Notes under the pieces: model-generated
Databases searched by the model: none
The model's input: the letters and a program-made list of their open reading frames with translations, nothing else
What the model was told of the DNA's origin: nothing
Part shown: piece after piece, positions 44,317 to 55,800 of the stretch
Position numbering within the stretch: position 1 is the stretch's first letter
How the letters are laid out: each line of letters starts with the position of its first letter
Program-made: the position numbers and the translations under genes
NCBI GenBank assembly: GCA_033239125.1
Contig: BSWB01000002.1
Location: forward strand, 45,171,001 to 45,235,000
DNA: 64,000 nucleotides
Reading direction: 5' to 3'
From: Fagopyrum homotropicum
Lineage: Eukaryota; Streptophyta; Magnoliopsida; Caryophyllales; Polygonaceae

Positions 44317-44589
44317 GTTGGATCTAATGATTTATTTATTTTAAAAAAAATATAAATATATCTTAATTATGATAATCAAATCCTCTTGTACACAATTTAA
44401 TCTAAGTATTATTTTGTACAAGAATTAATATAAATAAATTTTCTTGTATAGATTTTTGTATCGTATACTCAAAAGTATTATTAGATTAATTTCTTGTACA
44501 CAAGTGATTGACTATTTATTATACATAAAACTCATTATACAATAATCAAATAATAAATTGAGAAAATTTGATATATTAAATGAAAACAA

Positions 44590-44593
<4 letters not shown>

Positions 44594-44648
<55 letters not shown>
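44594..44648. repeat. (TA)n microsatellite, left
   Basis: About 55 bases of TA repeats directly before the MITE. A second TA tract (about 44932-44964) follows it, so the MITE sits within or created a TA-rich site. Confidence 0.9.
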
Positions 44649-44652
<4 letters not shown>

Positions 44653-44927
44653 GTGGTTCCCATGAGAACACCCCTAACGTGAGAACATGAGAACAATCGT
44701 ACACCGTTAGATGTGAGTATTAAGGGTTGAGATTTAGAGTAGATATCAAAAATAATAATAACTACGAATAATAATAATTAGCAATCCAACAATAACTAGG
44801 AATAATTCACTCAACCAACAATAACTACGAATAATACATTAAACGATATGGCACATTCGTAACAAAACTAATAATAATTACGAATCTGTTCTCATGTTCT
44901 CACGTTAGGGGGTGTTCTCATAGGATC
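44649..44927. mobile_element. Small MITE with roughly 40-bp terminal inverted repeats, flanked by TA tracts
   Basis: The left arm contains CATGAGAACACCCC, TAACGTGAG and AACATGAGAAC (44660-44694). The right arm (44888-44927) is its inverse with one extra C. The internal 190 bases are A/T-rich with repeated AACAATAACTACGAATAA-like words. There is no coding capacity. TA flanks fit a TA-targeting element, but the exact target duplication cannot be defined in TA repeats. Confidence 0.75.
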
Positions 44928-44929
44928 TA

Positions 44930-44964
<35 letters not shown>

Positions 44965-44967
<3 letters not shown>

Positions 44968-45043
44968 TACTGAGTACATTCACCAAATTATTATTATCAA
45001 GGTTATATGTTTAGTACTTTGCGTTAATTTGTCATTTAAAAAA
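44965..45043. other. Short AT-rich spacer between two MITEs
   Basis: Nothing recognisable; it ends with the left 9-bp target duplication (45035-45043) of the next element. Confidence 0.5.
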
Positions 45044-46100
45044 GAAAAATAACCCAAAATAATACCAACTATCAACATTGAAACAAAAATAATACCAACT
45101 TTGAAAATTCCTGAGCGATACAAACTATCAATGTATTTACCAAAAATAATATGTCATACTTTTCCGGCAAAAAACCAAGTTTCGGCGATGACGTGCTGCC
45201 GGAATGTTAAATGTCATCAAATATTTTTTTAAATTATTTTTTGTAATTTTAAATGTGTAATGTGGAATTTTTTTTAAAAAGTCAATTTAAAATATTAAAA
45301 ATATTAAAAAAATAAATAAAGCTTATTTTAAAAAAAAATAATTTTTCTTTTTTTTTTGTAATTTTGAAATAAAGTTTGACAATTTTTTTAAATAAATCGT
45401 TTTCTTGTGAATTTTTTGAAAAATGTTTTTTGGGGTTTATTTTTATTATATATTTTAACTAATTATTAATATATATTTTTAAAAAAAATTGGGAAAAAAT
45501 TTCTTTAGAGATTAGGTTAAAAGATGAATTTTTCTTAAAAAAAATCGAATTTTTTTTACAAATATTTTTTTAGAATTAAAATTTTTATTTACACAAAAAT
45601 CCAAAAATCAATTTGATAAAAAAAATCGAAAATTATTTTTTGGAAAAATCAATTTTAATTATTAAATTAATATATTTTTTGGAAAAATAAATATTCAATA
45701 AATATTTGTACATTTTCTTACAAACCTATTTAAAAATATGTTCAAACTTTATTTATTTTTTTTTATCACAAAATGTTTATAAAAATATTTGTACAAATTT
45801 TTTTAAAAAAAAATATTATTTAAATTTTAAAAATAATATTTTTTTATAAAAATTTTTAATATTTAAATATTATTATATTTTTAAAAAAAAAAAATCCACA
45901 TCACACATTTTAATCTATTTATTTGATGACATAACATTCCGTCTGCCACGTCATCGCCGGAGGTAGGGTTTTTGCCGAAAAAGTATGACGTATTATATTT
46001 GGTAAATACATTAATAGTTTGTATTTTTTTAGTAATTTTCAAAGTTCGTATTATTTTCGATTTAATGTTGATAGTTGGTATTATTTTGGGTTATTTTTGC
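45044..46100. mobile_element. Mutator-like non-autonomous foldback element with about 180-bp TIRs
   Basis: The left arm (45044-45221) begins GAAAAATAACCCAAAATAAT and the right arm (45921-46100) is its inverse beginning GCAAAAATAACCC; identity is high across roughly 180 bp. TTTAAAAAA (9 bp) flanks both ends (45035-45043 and 46101-46109), the size expected for Mutator-like elements, though the sequence is low in complexity. The 700-bp centre is extremely A/T-rich with homopolymer runs and no ORF. Confidence 0.78.
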
Positions 46101-46849
46101 TTTAAAAAAAATCTCTGAAGTAACGCATCAGAATTTTCGGGCTTTGGGTTGATTTTCGAGATTTGATGGGTCGGTCGGGGTCCGTTCATGTTTTTACCGG
46201 GTCAAGTAAGATGCCAGCTGGCATGGACCCACCATTAACGGTTCTACTTCTTAGTGGACAAGTGGGTTGATTTACTCACTAAATAAAGTGATTTTTCCCT
46301 CAAAAAATAAGGTGATTGTGTTTATGAAGAGAGCCAGCCAGGGACTCCAAACACCTTTCTCTTCCGACTTAACCGTCTGCCATCTCCGGTCATCTTTCTC
46401 TCCCCCGACGCATCCTCCGATTGCCTGATCTCCGGTCCACATTGTTCCGTATAATTCATCTCATCTCATTGGATATGTACATCCTCACTTGATTAAAATC
46501 CTTTCACTTTCGAAACCCTATGATTTCGAGAAATTGATCAATGCAACAGTTATCTGCAATCACAGCTCGCTTCATTACTCCACTGGTGTAAAAATTTAGG
46601 ATGGAATACCTCTCAATGTCATTGTTTCGTAAGACAAAACCTGGCCCTTTGCCGGCATTTTTTTCTTCTGTTTATAGTTTTTTATTTTTAGCATAATGGA
46701 ATGGAATCTCACTTTCTTTGAATGTTGTAGGTTGATTTCATAGCATCAGGTCTCCAGTTTTTCAAGTGAAGTACACGCATTGTCTTATAACTTTCCTCTT
46801 CCTTTAGTCTTGTTAAAGGAGAATTTCTTGAGCCGTTGGTTGTGTCACT
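46101..46849 (+). promoter_or_regulatory. SEC8: SEC8 upstream region and 5' UTR
   Basis: After the foldback element come about 220 bases with no recognised element. Then comes a pyrimidine-rich stretch (about 46340-46450, repeated TCTCC/CTCCG), typical of plant 5' UTRs. A probable 5' UTR intron ends at GTTGTAG (about 46730) before the exon carrying the ATG. I cannot place the transcription start. A Mutator-like foldback element lies only about 750 bases before the ATG and may affect expression. Confidence 0.5.
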
Positions 46850-49800
46850 ATGGGAATGTTTGACGGTCTACCGATGCCTCCTGATAAACCGGTCAGTATT
46901 GCAGTATATTACATTATTTAGCTGAACTATAATGTTCGAGATTAACCAAGAACACGAGGCTATACATAAGTCGGATTACTGTGGTGTTATATTTCTATTG
47001 AGTAGTAAACCTACCAAAGATAAGCTTGAGATTATAGACTCATGATTGGGGAATGCAAGTTGAAAGCATGATATGATGCATATAAGGTAGGTTAGGCTAA
47101 GTATTTTTGTTTTTATCTCTGAAGCAATGCAAACGGGAGTCATTTGTCCTTGAATTCAAGTTATATAGTCTTTATGTGGGTGGCTTTTGGATCTTGATCG
47201 AGATTCTTGGGTTATGTAGTAATGTCAAGGTAGTATTTCTTATGAATGATTCATTTTGATTTCTACTGGGATCAGGTGGTTCTTTTTGCATCAGTGTTCT
47301 CATATGTTTCACAGAAGATTTTATGGAAGTTCTCTCTTGCACTGCTATATTTTGAAAAAACTTTATAACGTTTGGTTGCTGGCTCTGTTCAATATTTTAA
47401 AGAAACTTTATACATTAACAATAAGTTATTAATAGCATGCAAAGAAGTTTATTTACACTTGTATTCTCTTTTGTTCATTCCATTCTGATTGCAGCATCTG
47501 AAGGATGAATTATCAAGGATAGATGAGAACTGGGCAGCAGCACGTTTCGACTCTTTACCTCATGTAGTTGAGATATTAACTGGAAAAGATCGTGAAACTG
47601 AACTGCAAGCCCTGAGGGAACACAGTGAATGTATTGAGGCTGTTGTCGATGAAGTTGTGGAGGAATATCATAATGGCTTCAACAGAGCAATTCAAAATTA
47701 TTCTCAGGTACTTTTCTCATGTTGAGTTTGTTGCTAGTATTTTATCGTTTTTTTTCAATTATAATAGATGTAAACCTGCAAGTTATATATTAAATCCCAG
47801 GAATTTGTATCTATATCCTTTGAAGTATTCTTAACCACCCATGTATGATAGGATTGATAGCCCTGGGATAAGCTATGATGTGCTTTTCTTCTTTCAATTG
47901 CTGTTTTAGTACTTGAAATATATTGTTTCTTGTATAATGATATTTGACGGTAGCTTTTTCAGCTTGATTGAGTACTCGGAATTTCCTTTTTCTTTAATTT
48001 TTAAGGGTTTGTATATCCGTAAAAAAGGTTTGTAACTTCTACTTTGTTGGTTTGGGTTATCTTTTCTCCGCTTGGTCATTTTATTGGGGTAAATATATTG
48101 AGTCATTGTGATCTCTCTCTGCCCCCTACTTAAAAACACTCCCACAGATGCAAAGGCGAATATAATGCATTATACACATCAACTCGCTGTCGTATCTTTT
48201 CTGAGACTTTGTTTTATTCCACGCCTTAAAGTTTTCTTTTGAAATGGTATTTTTATCAGTCCACTATAGTGTTGTCATTGATCTTTTTTCCTCGTTTTAT
48301 TTTTCTTCCTTAGATTTTAAGATTATTCAGTGAATCTGCTGAAATCGTTGATGCGTTAAGATTATACTTACCTGAGGCAAAGATGCGTCTTGCTGCACGC
48401 AACAAGCAGCTGCATCAATTCTGGTACAGATCAGTTACATTGCGCCATATAATATCCCTGTTGGACCAAATTGAGAGAATATCTAAGGTACGGTGCATTC
48501 TTTCAAAGGTCATCTAACTTAATGATATTATCACGGTCAGTCGGTGATGTTCATTTTTTCCGTTTTCATAGTAAAATTTTAAGGTTTGACCAGAAGTTGA
48601 TTTGCATAATAATGTATACTTGTTCATCCTTCAATGCCTTGTGATTTCTTTTTTTTGGTTAGAAGGAGGTCCGGTACCCTCCGCGCATCTAGTAAGTGAT
48701 TAGCACTCGAGGATAGCCTGACCCTTACATCAGCAGATAAAATGTTCACTATACCCTTAGAGGGTCCATCAGTGCACTTAATCCAATAGGCAAGTTATAA
48801 GAAAAACTACCTAGATAATCCGCAATTTTATTCATCTCGTGGTAGGCATGGCGGAACTAGATAGACCAATATCTTTTCAAAAGTCTTGGCACCTGCGTAC
48901 CAGACTGAAGAGAGGGTGGTGACGGGGAAGAGAGCGAGTTAAGAGCGTAGTAACCAAATGAGAATCAGTTGCCTTGTGATTTTTTTGTTTGTACAAAGAC
49001 AATTAAAACTTTTGCATGATGACTCGTGAGAACACTTGAATCTAGCACTACATAACTTAAATGAGTAGTATATGCACTTATACAAGTGCTTTTTGAGACT
49101 GTCATTTCCCTTGTAAGGGCTATATTTCATGTCATGCTAATAATTATTAAGTAATCTAAGAATGCTAAAGACACTTCTCTCTGAATTTTTCCTGAGGATA
49201 TTAATGTGGAATTTTCAGATGGAGTATGTTGTTACAATGTGATATTTCTGTACCAATATCATGATTTTATTTACCCTCTTTGTTTCAGATTCCAGCACGC
49301 ATCGAGAAACTTATGGCTGAAAAGCAGTTTTATGCTGTAATCCAACTTCATATTCAGTCAGCATTGATGCTTGAGAGAGAGGGTCTTCAGTCAGTTGGGT
49401 TCCTTCTCTCTGTGTACTATTGTTTATAGATTTTTATAGGGCATATATCTTTGTTTCTACTCAAGAGAGAGGGTCTTCATAAGTAAATTTTATTGCGAGT
49501 GAACCAAATGTGAGTGATATAGTGATGTTAGGTTGAAACTTGCAGGAAAGTAAATGACGGTCCGAACTGACTAATTTAAAGACCATGAACGAATCTGTTC
49601 TGATGAAAGTCCAACTTGCACAGAGGGACTGGGTGGTGCAGGCATGCTTGCGGTGGTTTGTGAAAAAAATAAGCTCTTCGAGACAACTATGTGTTTTTAT
49701 TAACAGAAGTAATTGTCTCATTTGCACAGAATACGTGAGATGATAATAATCCCTACTAGTGTTGCTTCTAGAGCCTTTTCAATTTGCCCCGATGTTTCCG

Positions 49801-52800
49801 CACTTAATAATTTTCTCTAGCATTCAGCAATAATCAGTAAACAGTAATATAATTTTAGAGATCAGCACGTGATAAATTCTTGTTCATCTCTATTTAACCT
49901 GGTTTCTAAATGGTAGTTTTGATTAAAAATACAGCTAGAAAATGTACATAAAGAAAGTTTCTCAGTATGCTAGGTTACAGGTTGATAATATAAATGATGA
50001 CTGGTTAATAACACCTGATGAAGTATAAGTTGATAATGTACTTATATGAAATGTGGTGGATTATACATGTAGTTTTTCTTAACTTTACTATTCGAGGCTC
50101 TCGTTTCAGTATGTGAAGTTCTCTTTATCTCCCTTTCTCTCTTCTGATAGTCTTATGTAATTTATTTGACCCATTCAGAATTTCTACAAAACCCCTTATG
50201 TCATGCATATTATTAAAATAATGCCCAGGTTGGTGCTCTACAAGATGTGCGGACTGCGTTGAAAAAGTTGCGAGCAGAACTCTTCCAAAAAGTTATGGAA
50301 GACTTGCATGCCCATCTGTATAATAAAGGAGAATACAGGTGCCTCCCCCCTCCAAGTGAATGATCTGCTGTAATTATTTCAGAATGGATCAGTAGATTGC
50401 CCTCTCACATGATGCATACAGAAGGCTGTAAAGTCATACAAATGTTCTAGCTTTGTTTGTTCATTTCTGTATGTGATAATTAATTGGTGACATATTACAT
50501 TAGTTTGCCAAAACGAAATGGAAAGATGTTTCAAAACCTGTCTGTAAAGATCTTAAGGAACTAATAGAGTAGATACTCCCTCGATTCCGCAATAGATGTC
50601 TGTTTAACCTTCAGTTATTAAAGCAGAATAAAATGTATAATAAATGTAATATCCTAGTTTAAATATTAATTCCCTCAAAATCTGTGCCAGAATCTAAAAG
50701 AAGTATTAGTGAACGGGAGGTATTATAATACAAGTATGGGTAACTTTAAGGAATCTTATTTGTAGAATACCTAGTGGTTTGCAGTTAAATCCTTAAGAGA
50801 ACTAATTACACTTAAATGTAGCCTTCCCCTTTCTGGTAATCTGCATCACCGACATGATCTCTTATTGGGAACTCTTGTTAATAAATTCCTCATGCCTGAC
50901 CTGTGCTTATACATAGAGTTCTGTAAGAAAGATGATTGTAGTTCAGGGTTTCTTTAGGGCCTTACAATAAAATTGCTGATCAATCCTTTTTTGCGACTTT
51001 GATTTATTGCTTGCTCGTTTTCTGCTTCTAAAGTCATCATTTTTTCCCCACATGACACATTGCACTGAAAAGTATTCTGTTCTGATCCAGGATCATCTTG
51101 TTCTTACATTTCTTGCGCTGATTTGGGCTATAAATTGTGCATGTTTAGACTCATGCATGCATTCATATACATATACCTTCACCTATTTATTTTGCATATA
51201 CACACTTACGCAAGTTCATCCTAAACTACTTTGCTTGTTTTTTCACTGCTCTTGTAGACTGGCTAAATCTTAGCTAAGTCGAATGAAGTTCTTATTTGAT
51301 GTTTTCCAATTTACTATATCTTTCTTTCTCTACCTTACAGTTCAAATGATGGGGAAACTGAGGAGGGTGCTTTGGGTCAGAGTGGAACTTTGGCTAATGG
51401 GTCCACTCAAGCCAGTGATTATAAGAGTTCTCCAAAGGAGAACAGTGTTCGTTATCATCCAACACCTCCATGGCTTTCAGCAGCTGATCCTGATCAATTT
51501 CTTGTATGATTAACTTCTTGATATTTTTTCTAGATGCTGGCTTCGATATATCTGCATGCATTTTGTAGTTTATTTTGTTGTAAATTTGGTTGCAGGAAGC
51601 TGTAACAAAGAGTGATGCTGCTCATCATGTGAAGTATCTACAGACAATGGTTGAATGTTTGTGCAAACTTGGGAAAGTTGCCTCTGCTGGTGCAATGATA
51701 TGGCAAGTTTTGCAGTCAAAATTTCCGCTCTTGTGTTCGGGTTTCGGCATGCTCCTCCTCATCATAATTCAGCTACCATCAATTTATGGAGTTTTCGCTA
51801 TCTATTTGTTGAATTTTCTGTCAGTTGGCTTCTTCCGAATCTATTTTGGTCTATACCAAGATTAATATCTTACTGAACGTAAACTATTATGTATACAATG
51901 TGCATCTCTTCTGAAGGGGTGAAGAATGGAAAATATGGGCAAAGTAACCATGATATGAAGGATGAAAAAAAACAGTCACTGGAAACCAAAAGAACAGTTT
52001 CTTCCTTTAAACTAAATGCATTACTTGTGTACATAGATTATGAATGTAAGAGGTGATGAAGAATGGCTCAGTATTGTCCCTTCACGTGCGGGAAAAAGAC
52101 GAGGGAAAATACTTATCAGAAGAATGATTCTCATTATAGTTACACCTTGTTATTCCTAATATTGGTAGTCTTTACTATAGAACCCTTGTTATTATGCAAT
52201 GTAGTACCAGTACTAATTTGTATAACTTGATGTTTCAGCTGTATAAACTTCTAACTAGTGTCTGAGATTTTTTTTTTTTTTGGTGTCACAACAGCCAGCA
52301 GCTGAGGCCTACAGTTCATGAAATCTTGACTTCCAAGATTAAAAAGCAGGCAGAACTTGGTAAATCCTCGGGGACAGGCATTGCTCAAGTTACAAACTCT
52401 TCTTTGACCCTGCAATATCTGAAGGGTCAGATTGAGATTCACCACATACCTAAACCAAAGCATCAAAGTGGGGTTTCAAATAGTGGAGCCTTGTTAGCTG
52501 TCAGTCCTGTGACACCTGGCTTGGCACCAAACGGACCAATGCAGGCTGCTGCAAAAGAGTTACTGAACTCAATTTTCAATACTTTGAGTAAGATATTGGG
52601 TGAGATACTGCCACTAGCATTTGCACATTCATTTTTAGTGTGATATAGGAAGAAACAGCTGATAGTGATACATGTTCATCTTGTTTAGAGAACCTTGTTA
52701 TTGTTGGAGAGCTCCTTGAGTCAAAAGCTAGTCAACAAATTGAGATGGATCCCCAAAACCCAGCAAAGGAAAAGGCAAAATCAAAACGAAATCCTGATTC

Positions 52801-55800
52801 TGATGAATCTCAAGCTACTGGAGGATTCAATGTGGGCTTTTCATTGACAGTTCTACAGGTATGCTGCTGATGAGTTTACCAAGTTACAAATTGATTATGT
52901 CCTTTTTTTATTTATCTCTTGCTTGATTACAGCCTATAACTAGAAGTGTGGTACACTGTTCTACGGTTCTGCTGTATTGGTCTGACTTCACTAATCCTTG
53001 ATTGTGTATGCCTTGTAATATTTGACTGGTATACTTAATGTTCGGCTGAGCTGCTTTCATATCTTATTTTGTGCAAGAGTGAATGCCAACAACTGATTTG
53101 TGAGTTTCTCCGTGCAACTCCTGAAGCTGCATCTGCAGATGCTGCCGTACAAACAGCAAGGCTGGCTAGCCAGGTTCCTTCTAAGGAGGAGAGGCAAGCT
53201 CTGTTACCTTCACATTCAGCAGAAGCATTTCATGTTAATGCAGGAATTTTATATACTTTTCTGGAAGAAGTTCAGCATAAGAAAGAATCATGTCAATATC
53301 TTGCAAACCTAAAATATGCTAACCTTTTCTAGTAACTCTCTGTTAATGCTTTAGCTTTGTCAGTAGATTTGTGCAAACTTTTCATTTTCTGCAATAGTAA
53401 TAGGGTGTTAGTACCTTTCGCCTTTGGTGCATTTGTTTGTATATGTATTTTTATAGTTTTTGCATATCTGTGTTATCCATACGGTTATTGTTCTGCATAT
53501 CTATGAAGTTTTGTTTCATTGGTTATATTTTGTTGGAAAATTTTGATAAATTGAAATTATTAAGTGGCAGGGATGGGTCTGAAGATGGTCTGACCTTTGC
53601 ATTCCGCTTTACAGATGCTACATTATCTATTGCAAATCAGGGTATGTCTGATATTTCCTTATTTCTCCTTTCGTCATAAACCTGATGTCCACTTCTGTCA
53701 CAAACTAGATGCTACAGGACTATAGCTCTATGTCCAGTTTGAAAGTACTCCTGATTTTATCATGCATTTGTCTTGTAACTCCTTTTGACTTCTCTATTAG
53801 ACTGTATGCTTGCAAAATTAGTTGTCTTTTTTATGAACCTAGCAAGTGATATGATTGTTGTATAATATTTGTTATACAGAGTAAGATGTATAAAGGAGGG
53901 AGCTAGATTCGGTAATTGGTCAAATCTTATATCTATTAAAGCAGAAGACTCTATTGCCACGTGTCAACGCCATGGTTCTCGAAGCCTAGAAAATTATTTT
54001 AAAAAGTGATTTTTAAATGTTAATATAAATTGAAAATTGATTTCTAATTTTTTATAAATATATTTAAATAAATAGTTTTATAAAAATAGTTTTTAAACTT
54101 TTATGGATTTTATTTACCAACAAGCATATCTTAACAAATCAATTTTAAAAATATAATTAATTAGAAGAGATAAATGCTTAAAAGAGAATTAAAAATCATA
54201 ATAATGATTATAATTTCATTTTTTGGATTTTTATTTTACAAAAATATATATATAAATTTTTAAGTATTAAATATTTATTAAAACATTACTCGCATAAAGT
54301 GCGGGTAATACACTAGTTTTGATTATGGATGGGACTTGATCCTTCATGATAATTGGGAAAATGAAACATCATAAAAGGTTTGTCTGCAAAGTTTTACTGT
54401 GGCTCAAAGCTGCTCTAGGAACCAATCAAGTTAGACCTTTGTCTTTTCAGTTCTTTCTGTGTTTTGAGTGTTGTTATGACATTATTTTTGTGTTCCGTGA
54501 GCCTTTTCCAGTAATTATTTTTGTTACTTACTGTTTGGGAAGGAAACACTTTAGATATACCAAGTGAACATTTTACTGGTGACTGTCACTGGATGTCATT
54601 CTTTTTTCTCCGAAAGGACTCCTACTCCCATTAACTTTTCTTGTTCTTGATTATTGTTGGTTTTATTTATCTTATAGGAGAGATAACGTTACTATTTGGC
54701 ATGAAATATGTGCTTACTGCTGGTGTTATTTGTCTTTTTGGTTCTCACTTCATCCGCTAAGGTTGGGGCAAGAAGAGCTCAAGTAAATTACGAGAGAAAT
54801 ATGGATCTATAGCGGTTCTACCTGAGCAAGGCATTTATCTAGCTGCTGCAGTATATCGTCCTGTTACTAAGGTTTCACTAACATTGACTATTTTTGTTTT
54901 GTCTATACATGCTTTTACTCCAATTGATGTCTAAAATTTTGAAATTCTGCAGTTCACAGATAAGCTTGCTTCATTTTTGCCACAAAGGTTTTGCCAACTA
55001 GGGTATGTTTGGCTTCCGTTCCTTTTAAGGAATCTCATCTAATATTTTTATATCTGCCTCGAGTTCTTAGTTAAAAGACGAAAAAGAAAAGAGGAGTAAG
55101 ATAGCTTTAATCATAATGAATTTAAGTCCCTAATTTTGGTGGCTTAGGTTATTTCACCTTTTTTTATGTTTTGATCAATAGATTTGCTAACATTCAAGCA
55201 AATAAATGTGTCTATTGCAATGGCAAGAGCCAGAGAATAACTACAAGAGAAAAGTCATCCCAAAAGACAGAAAAAATAAAATAAAAGTAGCCGAGGTGAC
55301 ATAACCTAAAACCTATAGCATAATCTAAAAACATAGCAGAATAATGAAGTCTAAATGATACATGGAAGTGAGAGGCTTAGGAGCCCCTGAAGTCGACACT
55401 TATATAAGCGTCGGCATGGACAACTGGCGAAAAGTTAGCAATGAAGGCCAAGAACCAGGAAAATATAAGAAATGAAGGCTGAACAAGCAAGCGAAACTTT
55501 ACAGCAATAAAGTCTAGAAAAGCAAGAGAAAATTTCTAGCAATGAAGCACCAATCTCTTTCCTTAGCAACCGCAGCAGAAGACTATTGACTTGAGGCATG
55601 GTGAAAATGGATTAACAAGATAGATTTTTTGTAGCAATCATGGTTACAAAGCAAGGAGAAAGTTTGTAGCAATGAAGGCTAAATAATGAAGCAACAATGA
55701 AGGTTGCAGGAGGGAAATTTAGGTCAAGGAGAAACCATGAGCTCTTATACGATGTTAGTAAAAAGTGAGGGAAAGAAAGAAACAAATGGGCATCTCTTTA

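Larger units (their letters stand above)
40140..44340 (+). mobile_element. L1-type LINE with RNase H, inactive
   Basis: Endonuclease, reverse transcriptase, zinc-finger-like and RNase H regions follow in the order of plant L1 elements. No LTRs are present. An A-rich tail-like stretch lies at about 44336-44365. ORF1 is not recognisable, so the 5' end is probably truncated. Many stops break ORF2. The ends are approximate. Confidence 0.8.
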
